Assembly: GCA_964518405.1 (NCBI GenBank)
Contig: CAZFGB010000044.1
Span: 15,468-79,467, forward strand
Origin: VXNE01 sp964518405
GTDB taxonomy: Bacteria; Pseudomonadota; Gammaproteobacteria; Pseudomonadales; Azotimanducaceae
Reading direction: 5' to 3'
Length of the DNA: 64,000 nt
The position numbers and the translations under genes are program-made. Positions within the stretch are counted from its first letter, which is position 1; each line of letters opens with the position of its first letter. Below are positions 1-8,903 of this stretch, one piece after another. A model generated the notes under the pieces. It saw only the letters and a list, made by a program, of their open reading frames with translations. It did no database searches and was not told the origin of the DNA.

Positions 1-1069
1 TCTCGGCGAAATTGAAGCGGTGGCCGGCCATCAGCATCGGCGTACCGTGGATCGCCGCTTCTATGGGGTTATGACCGCCGACGGGCACCAGGCTGCCGCC
101 CAGGAAGGCGACCTGCGCGACTCCGTACCAGTAGAGCAGTTGGCCCATGACGTCGACGATCAACACTTGCGTCCTGTCTTCTCCGGACCTGCCTTCCGAC
201 AGACGGACGCAGGTCAGACCCGCCCGCCCGCACAGGCGGGACACGTCTGCGGCACGACGCGGGTGGCGAGGAACGAGTACCAGCAACAGATTCGGGAACC
301 GGTGGAGCAGTTCCGCATGCGAGGAGAGCACGATTTCCTCTTCGCCCGGATGGGTGCTGCCGGCGATCCAGGCTTGCCGGTCGGGCGTCCACTGCTGGCG
401 CAGGCGCGCGACTTCGCCGTCCAGATCCTCCGGGATATCGAGATCGAACTTGATGCTGCCGGTCACTTCGAGCCGCGCCGCGTCCGCGCCGAGGGTTTCG
501 AACCGGCGCGCGGTTTCGGGGTATTGGCAGAACAGGTGATCAACGTCCCGCAACATCGAGCGCGTCAGGCTGGAGACGCGCGCGTAGCCGCGGGCGGAGC
601 GTTCCGACAGGCGGGCGTTGACGAGGCAGGTGGGCACGCCGCGGCGCCTGGTCCGGCGGAGGATGTTCGGCCACAGTTCGGTTTCCATCAGCACCAGCGC
701 CCGCGGCTCGACGCGGCGCAGGAACCGGGCGACGGCCCAGGGATAGTCGTAGGGCGCGTAGCAGTGATCGACGATGCCACCCAGCCGCTTGACCACCTGC
801 TCGCTGCCGGCCGGCGTCGTGGCGGTCACCAGGAATCGCTTGTCCGGCATCCGGGCCTTGAGCGCGCGTATCGTCGGCGCCGCTCCGATCGCCTCGCCGG
901 CGGAAACCGTGTGGAACCAGACCACGTCCCGTCCCACGCTGTCGGGCACCCGGCCCCAGCGCTCGGCGCGTCTCTCGGCGTAAGCGGGTTCGCTCCTGGC
1001 CCTTGCGAACAGTCTTAGCCAAACAAGGGGCAAGGCGAGCAGCAGCAGCAGGTGGTAGACAACGCGCAT
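1..1069 (-). CDS. waaA: 3-deoxy-D-manno-octulosonic acid (Kdo) transferase, 3' end beyond window
   Basis: Adds Kdo from CMP-Kdo to lipid A precursors at the cytoplasmic face of the inner membrane. Translating the minus strand gives a hydrophobic N-terminal anchor (MRVVYHLLLLLALPLVWLRL) followed by family landmarks: WFHTVSAGE, a TATTPAGSEQV segment, ETELWPN and, near the left edge, GGSLVPVGGHNPIEAA. About 356 residues are present, so some 60 C-terminal residues lie outside the window. Two more in-frame ATGs (at 1084 and 1099) lie upstream, each after a repeated GGGGGCGAA-like stretch; I chose 1069 because the membrane anchor begins there. The family assignment is strong; only the start is ambiguous. 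Confidence 0.92.
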   Translation of the reverse strand, partial: MRVVYHLLLLLALPLVWLRLFARARSEPAYAERRAERWGRVPDSVGRDVVWFHTVSAGEAIGAAPTIRALKARMPDKRFLVTATTPAGSEQVVKRLGGIVDHCYAPYDYPWAVARFLRRVEPRALVLMETELWPNILRRTRRRGVPTCLVNARLSERSARGYARVSSLTRSMLRDVDHLFCQYPETARRFETLGADAARLEVTGSIKFDLDIPEDLDGEVARLRQQWTPDRQAWIAGSTHPGEEEIVLSSHAELLHRFPNLLLVLVPRHPRRAADVSRLCGRAGLTCVRLSEGRSGEDRTQVLIVDVMGQLLYWYGVAQVAFLGGSLVPVGGHNPIEAAIHGTPMLMAGHRFNFAE

Positions 1070-1381
1070 CGTTTTCGCCCCCATGCAATTCGCCCCCATG
1101 CAAAGAGTCCCGCTTGGCCCCCAGAAGACCTCAATGATCCCGCGCATGCATTCTGCGAATCGTACACCGAAGGCGCTGCGGGGATCGTGTTCACGGCGTT
1201 GCCACGTTGCCAACGGCCCTTCCCTTCGGTTCCAGATACCTGAACTCCCGCGTGCGCGTAGCGTTTGTTCGCGAATGACCCCTGTGCTAAAAAAGAACGG
1301 CGAATCTTGGGGGAACCATTCCGGAACCCGTCGGGAACCCGTTGGGGACCCCCCAACTCACTTTGGGAAGGGAGAATTGTC
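1070..1381. other. Intergenic region between waaA and the flavin monooxygenase gene
   Basis: No convincing gene on either strand. Near 1315-1350 there is a run of imperfect GGAACCCGT-like repeats, followed by an AAGGGAG ribosome-binding site at 1368-1374 that serves the next gene. The divergent promoters of the two flanking genes should lie here, but I see no clear -35/-10 pair. Confidence 0.5.
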
Positions 1382-2506
1382 ATAGACATTGGGTACTTTA
1401 CTACCTGGCCGGCGAAGCACGGCGAATCCGAAGCGGAATGCTTCGCCAACAACTTCAACGACTGCAAGACCGTGGACGAGATGGGGTGGGACGTCGTCTG
1501 GACCGCGTCAACCCCGTTGGCGGGGGTGAACCCCGAGCCATTCGTGCTGTCCTCCGCGATCGCCGGGATGACCAAGCAGATCAAGATCGGGACCGCGGTC
1601 CACCTTCTGCATAACCTGAAGCTGCCCGGGGAAAAATATCTGACGGACGTTCAGGCGGGCGGTCAAACCATCGTCAGGAGGGGGATCGTGGCCGAAAGGC
1701 GCAGCTACTCCTTCGATCAGTTGTTGCCGCCGGACCCGATCATCATCGCGCAGGAAGTCGCGATGGTCGACCACATCAGCAATGGCCGTTTCATCTACGG
1801 CGTCGGGGGAGACACGGCGGGCGACGAGACACGCCGGAGGCATTTCCTGGAGTTCCTCGAGGTCCTGAAGACCATCTGGACGGACGAAGGGGACTTCTCG
1901 GGATTCGAGGGGGAGTTCTACAACTATCCCGCGCCCCCGGCCGGCATGAAGGTCAGCCCCAAGCCGGTCCAGAAGCCCCATCCTCCGATTTTGCTGGCGG
2001 TCGACAGCCAGCAAGGCTTCGTGCCCATGGGAGAGATGGGCTACCGGGTCGGCATCCGGGGCAACATCGACGCGCAACGCGGCACCAAGTACGGGAAAGA
2101 GGGGGACTCCGTCCTGAAGCAGGATGTCGACAAGTACCGGCAGGCCTATATGGACGCTGGGCACACGGGCAATCCGGGTGTGGCGATCCGCATCCCCACG
2201 CACGTCGCCGGGACCCGGAAGGAGGCCAACCGCTTCAAGGAAGCCCTTGCTGAAGAGCGCGCGCAACGGGCAGTGGCGATGGGACGGCCGAGTCCCGCCG
2301 CAGGTCGCCTGGATGGCCGTTCCGCGAACTCGACGGAACTGTTCGGGACGCCGGAAGAGGTTGTGGATCGGATTCACGAACTGCAGGAACTCTTCGGCGT
2401 AGACGAGCTGTTGTGCGAACTGCACCTGGGAAACTCCGTCACGCGCGAAAGCATGCAGAAAGTCATGCGGGTCATGACCGACAAGGTGCTCCCGCAGGTC
2501 AAGTAA
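1382..2506 (+). CDS. LLM-class (luciferase-like) flavin-dependent oxidoreductase, noncanonical start
   Basis: Luciferase-like TIM-barrel monooxygenase, FMN or F420 dependent; substrate unknown. The N-terminus reads DIGYFTTW, followed by the characteristic VAMVDHISNGRFIYGVGGDTAGDE segment in two parts. The C-terminus has the usual GTPEEVVDRIHEL helix. The reading frame has no ATG, GTG or TTG close to the conserved N-terminus. AAGGGAG at 1368-1374 is spaced 7 nt from an ATA at 1382, which I use as the start. ATT at 1376, or TTG at 1307 with a poorly motivated 25-residue extension, are alternatives. It is the first of four LLM genes in the window. The next gene, a CoA-transferase on the same strand, begins 137 bp later. 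Confidence 0.75.
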   Translation: MDIGYFTTWPAKHGESEAECFANNFNDCKTVDEMGWDVVWTASTPLAGVNPEPFVLSSAIAGMTKQIKIGTAVHLLHNLKLPGEKYLTDVQAGGQTIVRRGIVAERRSYSFDQLLPPDPIIIAQEVAMVDHISNGRFIYGVGGDTAGDETRRRHFLEFLEVLKTIWTDEGDFSGFEGEFYNYPAPPAGMKVSPKPVQKPHPPILLAVDSQQGFVPMGEMGYRVGIRGNIDAQRGTKYGKEGDSVLKQDVDKYRQAYMDAGHTGNPGVAIRIPTHVAGTRKEANRFKEALAEERAQRAVAMGRPSPAAGRLDGRSANSTELFGTPEEVVDRIHELQELFGVDELLCELHLGNSVTRESMQKVMRVMTDKVLPQVK

Positions 2507-2643
2507 AGGGCGACCTTCCGACCCAGCGCCCCGTCGGGGCACTTGCCGCCCGAATCGACCGGAAGTCGAGGCGCGAACCCGGTTCCCGTGCGGAAAGTCC
2601 GGGGGCGCATACTATGCGCGCCTACCGTGACCGCGAGGACGAC

Positions 2644-3822
2644 ATGGCCATCCTGCAGGACGTTCGGGTGCTGGACTACAGCCGCTACATCGCCGGGCCG
2701 TTCTGCGGCATGTTGCTTGCCGATCTCGGCGCCGATGTCATTCGAATCGAGAAGGTCGACGGCAGCGAGGACCGCTACTACCAGCCGGTGACCGAGGATG
2801 GCCAAGGCGGCACCTTCATGGCGCTGAACCGGAACAAGCGCGGAATGACGCTGAATCCGCGCAAACCGGAAGGTCAGGAGATCCAGCGACGGCTCGTCGC
2901 AACGGCGGATGTCGTCATCGCGAACCTGCCGCCGGACACGCTCGCGTCCATGGGCCTCGACTACGCGAGCCTGTCGGCCATCAAGCCGGACATCATTCTC
3001 ACCACGAGCACCGCTTTCGGATCCGGCGGTCCGTATGGATCGCGGGTCGGTTTCGACGGCGTGGCGCAGGCGATGTCCGGCAACATGCACCTGACCGGGT
3101 ACGAAGATCCATTGAAGAACCACCTGCCCTACGTCGACTACGCCACCGCGTCCCTGAACGCGGTGGGCACTCTGGCGGCGATCATCCATCGCATGCGCAC
3201 CGGCGTTGGCCAGCACGTGGAAGGATGCCTCCTGGGTTCGGCGCTCACCATCGCCAACGGCGTGCTGATCGAGCAGGCGGTGCTTGAGAAGAACCGGGTC
3301 GGCACGGGCAACCGGGGCCAGACCGCGGCGCCCTCCGACACCTTTCGCACGAAGGACGGCTGGCTGCTCGTGCAGGTGGCGGGCGACCCGCTGTTCGAGC
3401 GCTGGACGAAACTGATGGGCGAACCGCACTGGCTCGATGATCCCCGTTTCGCGACGGACCAGTTGCGGGGCGACAACGGTATCGAGATCAGCAAACGCAC
3501 CGCGATCTGGGCCGCCGAGCGGACCACGGCGGAGGCGATGGAGGAACTGGCGGCGGCGCGCATTCCGTGCGGCGAGGTATTGACGCCCGCCGCCGCCCTA
3601 ACGAACGAGCAGGTGGTCGACCGGGAGTTCTTCGAACCCGTCGACTATCCGGGACTTTCGCGACCTGCCCCGTTGGCCCGGATGCCGCTGGACTTTTCGG
3701 GCATTGATCCCGCCATCAGGCGCCGGGCGCCGACCTTGAGCGAGCACACCGACGAGATTCTGGCCGAGCTCGGCTACGATGCGGGGTCGATCAAAGACCT
3801 GCGCGACCGCCGCGCTGTCTGA
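2644..3822 (+). CDS. CaiB/BaiF family CoA-transferase
   Basis: Class III CoA-transferase that moves CoA between carboxylic acids through an aspartyl-anhydride intermediate; substrate unknown. The N-terminal LDYSRYIAGPFCGMLLADLGADVIRIE in two parts (LADLGADVIRIE is the hallmark) and the NRNKRGMTLNPRKPEG segment are diagnostic. The likely catalytic aspartate is Asp165 in LPYVDYATAS. The length of 392 residues is normal. I start at 2644 because GAGGA lies 4 nt upstream; an in-frame ATG at 2614 would add 10 residues. The preceding gene is an LLM oxidoreductase, so the two may belong to one catabolic unit. Confidence 0.9.
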   Translation: MAILQDVRVLDYSRYIAGPFCGMLLADLGADVIRIEKVDGSEDRYYQPVTEDGQGGTFMALNRNKRGMTLNPRKPEGQEIQRRLVATADVVIANLPPDTLASMGLDYASLSAIKPDIILTTSTAFGSGGPYGSRVGFDGVAQAMSGNMHLTGYEDPLKNHLPYVDYATASLNAVGTLAAIIHRMRTGVGQHVEGCLLGSALTIANGVLIEQAVLEKNRVGTGNRGQTAAPSDTFRTKDGWLLVQVAGDPLFERWTKLMGEPHWLDDPRFATDQLRGDNGIEISKRTAIWAAERTTAEAMEELAAARIPCGEVLTPAAALTNEQVVDREFFEPVDYPGLSRPAPLARMPLDFSGIDPAIRRRAPTLSEHTDEILAELGYDAGSIKDLRDRRAV

Positions 3823-3865
3823 TTGCGCGACGGATCGAACGCGTATCGACGTATAGTTACCAAGC

Positions 3866-5443
3866 ATGAGCATCACGGGAAAACCGCGCGTCGTACTGAT
3901 CGCCGTCGTACTGGTCGCCGCTGGCGGCGCCGCCTCGCTGTATGCCCTGGCGCCGTCCGGAGAGCAGATCGACTATCGGCTGAGCGCCGTGGAGGTGGGT
4001 GACATCGAGAGCGTCGTCCTCTCCGCCGGAACCCTGGCGGCGCTGAATACGGTCGTGGTCGGCTCCCAGCTCTCGGGGCAGGTGGCCGAACTGCATGCCG
4101 ACTTCAATGACACCGTGGAGGCGGGCGAGATCGTGGCCCGCATCGACCCGAGGACTTTCGAGGCGCGGGTGCTGCAGAACCAGGCGGATGTCGCCGTCGC
4201 GACAGGCAACATAGAAAGCCGCAAGGCGGATCTTGAGCGCGCCGAGGCGACCCTGCGGCAGGCCGAACGCGAACTCGCGCGCCGGCAGACGCTGCAGGAG
4301 CGCGGGCATGTTTCGGCGACGGAGCTTGACCGGGACATCACGCTGGTGGAAACGTCGCAGGCGCAGGTGGCCGTGGCGAAGGCGGCCATCGGCAATGCGC
4401 GGGCGACGCTGGAGCAGCGCCAGGCGGCCTTGGCGCAGTCCAAACTCGACTTCGAACGAACCTACATCCGTTCACCGGTCTCCGGCACCGTAATCAACCG
4501 GCGGGTGGAGCTGGGTCAGACCGTGGCGGCGAGTTTCTCGGCGCCGGAACTTTTCGAGATCGGCCAGGATTTGCATCGGATGAAGGTCGAAGCGAGCGTC
4601 GACGAGGCCGACATCGGTCGCATCCGCGAAGGCATGCCGTGCCGGTTCACGGTGGACGCATACCCGGACCGGCGCTTCTTCGGGCGCATCCAGCAGATAC
4701 GCAAGGCCCCGAACATCGTGCAGAACGTGGTGACGTACAAGGTCATCATTACCGCCGACAACAACGACCTGGCGCTTTTGCCCGGCATGACGGCGAGCGT
4801 GCAGATCGTGTTGGGAAGCAAGAGCGATGTACTCAAGGTGCCGAATGCGGCGCTGCGTTTCGCCCCGCGGGGCACCGTCCGGGAAACACCGCGCGCTGGC
4901 TCTCAACGTTCTGCCTCACCGGCACAGTTCGGTGGAGGTGCCCGCGGCGGCGGGCCAGGGGGAGGCGGTCGCGGAGAAGGCTTTGGCGGAGGCGGCCGGG
5001 ACGGCGGTTTCGCTGGAGGCGGTCGAGGCGGCGGAGGTCGAGGCGGCCTCGCTGAAACGGTTCGAACCGAGCTTGAGCTGACCCCCGAACAAGACAGGCA
5101 ACTGGACGAGATAACGGAGGCGCAACGCGACAGCAGGCGCGAGGCATTTCAGTCGGCCGGCGGCGACCGCGAGGCCATGCGCGCTCGCATGCAGTCGATG
5201 CGCGCGGCCATGGAGCGGGAAATCGAAGCCATCCTGACGCCGGAGCAACTGGAGAAACTGCGGGCCTTGCAGGACAGGACCGCTGGCGGGCACCGGGCGA
5301 CGGTCTGGCTATTGGGAGACGACGGCGAGCCGGAAGAGCGGCGCATATTGGTCGGCCTGCACGACGATGAGGCGACGGAGGTCATCTCCGGTCTGGAGGA
5401 AGGCGAGGAGGTGGTCGTGCGCGCCGTGTATGCGGAGAGCTGA
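3866..5443 (+). CDS. MacA/HlyD-like periplasmic adaptor with Gly-rich linker and LTPEQ helical insert
   Basis: Membrane-fusion subunit of an ABC export system. One N-terminal transmembrane segment (residues about 8-28) is followed by the lipoyl half-motif (VVVGSQLSGQVAELHADFND), a long alpha-helical hairpin (about 90-190), a second lipoyl half (YIRSPVSGTVINRRVELGQT) and a beta-barrel (about 215-320). The odd part is the C-terminus. Residues about 356-397 are almost only Gly, Arg and Phe; 398-475 form a charged helical segment framed by LTPEQDRQLDEI and LTPEQLEKLRAL, resembling the LTxxQ repeats of Spy/CpxP; after that a membrane-proximal strand region resumes. It overlaps the ATPase gene downstream by one base (TGATG), so the three genes at 3866-7363 form an operon. 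Confidence 0.88.
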   Translation: MSITGKPRVVLIAVVLVAAGGAASLYALAPSGEQIDYRLSAVEVGDIESVVLSAGTLAALNTVVVGSQLSGQVAELHADFNDTVEAGEIVARIDPRTFEARVLQNQADVAVATGNIESRKADLERAEATLRQAERELARRQTLQERGHVSATELDRDITLVETSQAQVAVAKAAIGNARATLEQRQAALAQSKLDFERTYIRSPVSGTVINRRVELGQTVAASFSAPELFEIGQDLHRMKVEASVDEADIGRIREGMPCRFTVDAYPDRRFFGRIQQIRKAPNIVQNVVTYKVIITADNNDLALLPGMTASVQIVLGSKSDVLKVPNAALRFAPRGTVRETPRAGSQRSASPAQFGGGARGGGPGGGGRGEGFGGGGRDGGFAGGGRGGGGRGGLAETVRTELELTPEQDRQLDEITEAQRDSRREAFQSAGGDREAMRARMQSMRAAMEREIEAILTPEQLEKLRALQDRTAGGHRATVWLLGDDGEPEERRILVGLHDDEATEVISGLEEGEEVVVRAVYAES

Positions 5444-6144
5444 TGGCCTTCCTTCGCTGCCAGGATGTCCACAAGGACTACATCGTCGGCACGCAGACGG
5501 TGCGCGCGCTCGACGGCGTATCGGTAACCATCGACCGGGGCGAGTTCGTTTCCGTGATGGGCCCGTCCGGCTCCGGAAAGTCCACGTTCATGAACCTGAT
5601 CGGCTGCCTCGACAGGCCGAACAGCGGCAGCATCGAACTCGACGGCGAGTACGTATCGGACCTGACGAGTGACGACCTGGCGGGCGTGCGCAACCGCAAG
5701 ATCGGTTTCGTGTTCCAGCAATTCAACCTGCTCGGACGCACCACCGCCCTGGACAACGTCGCCCTGCCGCTGCTATACGGGGGCGTCGATCGGGCCGAGC
5801 GCACCCGGCGTGCTGGCGAGGCACTGGAGCGGGTCGGTCTCGACGACCGCGCACAACACCTGCCGTCGCAGCTCTCGGGCGGCCAACAGCAGCGCGTGGC
5901 GATCGCCCGCGCCCTCGTCAACTCTCCCGACATGCTGCTCGCCGACGAGCCGACAGGTGCCCTCGACACGGCGACGGGCACCGAGATCATGAACCTGTTC
6001 CAGGCGCTCAACGGGGCGGGGCTTACGGTGATCGTCGTGACGCACGAGGCGGAAGTCGCCGACTACGCCCGCCGAATCCTGAGGTTTCGGGACGGCGTCA
6101 TCACCGCAGACACGATGGACGAGGTTCGCGATGTCGCTGTTTGA
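5443..6144 (+). CDS. ABC transporter ATP-binding protein (MacB/LolD type)
   Basis: ATPase of a MacB/FtsX-type ABC system. It has Walker A GPSGSGKST, Q-loop FVFQQFNLL, signature LSGGQQQRVAIARAL, Walker B MLLADEP followed by TGALD, and the H-loop VVTHEAEVA. At 233 residues it is a stand-alone nucleotide-binding domain, whereas E. coli MacB fuses it to the permease. The start codon overlaps the stop of the adaptor gene, and the 3' end overlaps the permease gene by 14 bp. It probably powers mechanotransmission-type export of a lipophilic or peptide substrate with its two neighbours. Confidence 0.95.
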   Translation: MAFLRCQDVHKDYIVGTQTVRALDGVSVTIDRGEFVSVMGPSGSGKSTFMNLIGCLDRPNSGSIELDGEYVSDLTSDDLAGVRNRKIGFVFQQFNLLGRTTALDNVALPLLYGGVDRAERTRRAGEALERVGLDDRAQHLPSQLSGGQQQRVAIARALVNSPDMLLADEPTGALDTATGTEIMNLFQALNGAGLTVIVVTHEAEVADYARRILRFRDGVITADTMDEVRDVAV

Positions 6145-7363
6145 GCTGGTTCGCGTCGCCTTCGACGCGCTGCGCGTGAACATGCTGCGCAGCTTCCTGA
6201 CGATGTTGGGCATCGTCATCGGCGTGGGCGCCGTCATCGCCATGGTCACGGTGGGCGCGGGCGCCCACGCGGAGGTGGACCGGCAAATCCAGGCACTCGG
6301 CAGCAACCTGCTGATGATCAGGTCCGGTTCGAGGTTTTTTGGCGGGGCGCGCACCGCTGCGGGCAGCGCCCAATCCCTGACCGTGGAGGACACGCGGGCG
6401 CTGAAGGCGGAGATTCCTGAAATCCTGGCGGCGGCGTCCACGAATCGCGGGTCCGCCCAGGTCGTCGTCGGCAACCAGAACTGGTCGACCACCGTCTATG
6501 GCATCGACGCCGACTACCTGATCGCCCGCAACTGGGAGATATCCCAAGGCAGGGAATTCGAGCCGAGCGAATATCGAAACGGCGCCAAGGTCGTCCTGTT
6601 GGGCAACACGGTCGTCAACGAACTGTTCGGCGCGGGGAACGTGGTCGGACAAGCGATACGGATCAAGAATGTCCCGTTCACCGTCGTTGGGGCGCTCAAG
6701 GGCAAGGGGCAGTCGTTCGGTCCCTGGGACCAGGACGACACCATCATGGTGCCGTTCAAGACCGCCCAGGGACGCCTGCTCGGAAAGTCGCAGCACCGAA
6801 GCGACTCCGTTCGCGACATCTACATCTCGGTGAGAGATCCGCGGTCAATGGACTACGTGCAGCAGGAGATCGCCGACGTCCTGCGCCAGCGGCACCGTAT
6901 CGGACCGGGACAGCAGGACACTTTCTCGATCCGCAACATGACCGAGATGGTGGAAGCGCGCGCCGAGGCGAACCAGATATTCAACATGCTGCTGGCCGCC
7001 GTCGCGTCGGTATCGCTCGTCGTCGGCGGGATCGGCATCATGAACATCATGCTGGTGTCGGTCACCGAACGCACCCGGGAGATCGGCTTGCGCATGGCCG
7101 TCGGCGCGAAGGAGCGCGACATCATGCTGCAGTTCCTGGTGGAAGCCGTGACGTTATGCCTGCTCGGCGGACTCATCGGCATCGTCGTCGCGCTTGCGGT
7201 CACCGTCGGCGTGGCCGAGATCGCGGACTGGCCGGTCCTCGTGGAGTGGCCGATCATCTTTGTCGCCGTGGCGTTTTCGGGCGCGATCGGCATTTTCTTC
7301 GGTTTCTATCCGGCGCGAAAGGCCGCCGCGAAGGACCCGATCGAAGCATTGCGCACCGAGTAG
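6131..7363 (+). CDS. MacB-like ABC transporter permease (FtsX/MacB_PCD domains)
   Basis: Inner-membrane permease of the tripartite exporter. An N-terminal transmembrane helix follows NMLRSFLTMLGIVIGVGAV, then a large periplasmic MacB_PCD domain (about residues 45-270), then three C-terminal helices with the FtsX signature RTREIGLRMAVGAKERDIM and FYPARKAAAKDPIEALR at the end. Length 410 residues. It overlaps the ATPase gene by 14 bp, so translation is probably coupled. No outer-membrane TolC-like gene is present nearby, so that partner must come from elsewhere. Confidence 0.94.
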   Translation: MSLFELVRVAFDALRVNMLRSFLTMLGIVIGVGAVIAMVTVGAGAHAEVDRQIQALGSNLLMIRSGSRFFGGARTAAGSAQSLTVEDTRALKAEIPEILAAASTNRGSAQVVVGNQNWSTTVYGIDADYLIARNWEISQGREFEPSEYRNGAKVVLLGNTVVNELFGAGNVVGQAIRIKNVPFTVVGALKGKGQSFGPWDQDDTIMVPFKTAQGRLLGKSQHRSDSVRDIYISVRDPRSMDYVQQEIADVLRQRHRIGPGQQDTFSIRNMTEMVEARAEANQIFNMLLAAVASVSLVVGGIGIMNIMLVSVTERTREIGLRMAVGAKERDIMLQFLVEAVTLCLLGGLIGIVVALAVTVGVAEIADWPVLVEWPIIFVAVAFSGAIGIFFGFYPARKAAAKDPIEALRTE

Positions 7364-7498
7364 CGCCCCGGCGGATTCGGCCCGGGTCGACAATCCACTC
7401 CGCAGCGTCCGCAATGGACACGCGGTTGCTTGTTCGCTTACCTTGCTGCGATGTCGCCCTGTTACGGGGCGTGAAACCTTGCGGTTGGAGGACGTTGC

Positions 7499-8383
7499 AT
7501 GCGGTTCAGCGTTTGCCTGAAAACGCACGAGCCTTTCGACGACCTGGTCGAGGTCGCCAACCACGCCGAGCGCACGGGATGGGACGGCCTCTGGTACACG
7601 GACCACTTCCACGCCGGCCCCGGGGAGCCCCGCCCCGAATGCTGGATCACGCTTGCTGCGCTTGCCGCGAGGGTGCCGCGCGTCCGCATAGGCTCGCTGG
7701 TGACCGGAAACACGTTCCGCCATCCCCCGGTACTGGCGAAAATGGCGGCCACGCTGGATCACATCAGCGGCGGCCGTGTCGTTCTCGGCCTCGGCGCCGC
7801 CTGGTCCGAGAACGAGCATCGCCAGTACGGCATCCCGTACTACACCGCGGCCGAGCGATTGCGGCGGCTCGACGAGGCGTGCGCGGTGATCAAGCTGCTC
7901 TTCAACCAGTCGGTCAGCGACTTCGACGGCCGCTACTACCAGCTCGAACGGGCAATCCTGGAACCGAAGCCCGTCCAGAATCCCTTGCCGCTCCTGATCG
8001 GCGGCGGCGGCGAAAAGATGACGCTCAGGATTACCGCCAAACACGCAGACGAGTGGAACATCTACGGCAATGTCGCGACGATGAAACACAAGATGCGCAT
8101 CCTGGACCAGCATTGCGCTGACATCGGTCGGGAACCCAAGGAGATCGAACGATCCGCCGCCGCCGCGCTGTGGATGAGCGAGGACAAGGCCTACATCGAC
8201 GACTTGAAACGCCGTAGGGGACAGGGTGCCATGATCGGCTCCGTCGAGGAGATCAGGGAGGTTGTCGAGCAATACGCCGCCGCTGGCGTCGACGAACTGA
8301 TCATCGCGGATTACAACCTCGGCTCGAAGGCGCAGCGGATCGCGACGATGGACACCTTCGTCAAGGAGGTCGCGGGGCGTTAA
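7499..8383 (+). CDS. LLM-class flavin-dependent oxidoreductase (F420-type family)
   Basis: Luciferase-like monooxygenase of 294 residues; substrate unknown. Features are MRFSVCLKTHEPFDDLVEVA, WDGLWYTDHF, RVRIGSLVTGNTFRHPPVLAKMAATLDHIS in two parts, GRVVLGLGAAWSENEHRQYG and LPLLIGGGGEKMTLRI. These match F420-dependent LLM subfamilies better than bacterial luciferase, but the cofactor is inference. GGAGGA upstream supports the ATG at 7499. Its stop codon overlaps, tail to tail, the stop of the VOC gene on the opposite strand. Confidence 0.88.
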   Translation: MRFSVCLKTHEPFDDLVEVANHAERTGWDGLWYTDHFHAGPGEPRPECWITLAALAARVPRVRIGSLVTGNTFRHPPVLAKMAATLDHISGGRVVLGLGAAWSENEHRQYGIPYYTAAERLRRLDEACAVIKLLFNQSVSDFDGRYYQLERAILEPKPVQNPLPLLIGGGGEKMTLRITAKHADEWNIYGNVATMKHKMRILDQHCADIGREPKEIERSAAAALWMSEDKAYIDDLKRRRGQGAMIGSVEEIREVVEQYAAAGVDELIIADYNLGSKAQRIATMDTFVKEVAGR

Positions 8384-8805
8384 TCCGCCAGGTCGATCGT
8401 CTCCGCGCACTCCTCGAAGACCTGCACGAGCGCGCCGAACGTATCCTTGGGGTGCAGGTAAAAGTGCTTGAAGCTCGCCCGCTCGTCGTTGTACCCGAGC
8501 ACCCTGATCCCGTTCGATTCGAAGTGGTCCCGCGCCTCGGCCAGGTCGTCGACGGCGCAGGAAATGTGATGGAACCCTTCGCCGTACTTCGCCAGGTACT
8601 GCCCGACGGCCCCCTCTCCCGCCGTTCGAGGTGACACGAGCTCCACTTTCTTGCCGCCAAGGCGGAAAGTGATCCAATCGAAGCCCTCGGCCGGAGATTC
8701 TCCGGCGTCGCGCAGCAGTTCGCCGCCGAGAATGTCGCAGAACAGATCGCGCGCCCTGTCCATGTCCAGCACGCCTATCGAGACGTGGTCGAGTCGTTCC
8801 AGCAC
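8380..8805 (-). CDS. VOC-family protein, methylmalonyl-CoA epimerase-like
   Basis: Small metalloenzyme of the glyoxalase/VOC superfamily. The pattern LDHVSIGVLDMDRA, then KKVELVSP, GEGFHHISCAVDDL and LHPKDTFGALVQVFE fits methylmalonyl-CoA epimerase, with likely metal ligands His7, His80 and Glu131. At 141 residues it has the usual length. No methylmalonyl-CoA mutase gene is in the window, so propionate metabolism is only suggested; another VOC lyase or dioxygenase role is possible. The stop overlaps the stop of the convergent LLM gene. Confidence 0.8.
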   Translation of the reverse strand: MLERLDHVSIGVLDMDRARDLFCDILGGELLRDAGESPAEGFDWITFRLGGKKVELVSPRTAGEGAVGQYLAKYGEGFHHISCAVDDLAEARDHFESNGIRVLGYNDERASFKHFYLHPKDTFGALVQVFEECAETIDLAD

Positions 8806-8903
8806 GTGTCAGCTTCCTCTGTGACTGGCGGTGCCGAATGCGACGCGTGGCCGATCCGACCGCCGTGTAAGATGGCGCAGTCTACCGCGAGGAGTGTGAC
8901 GGA

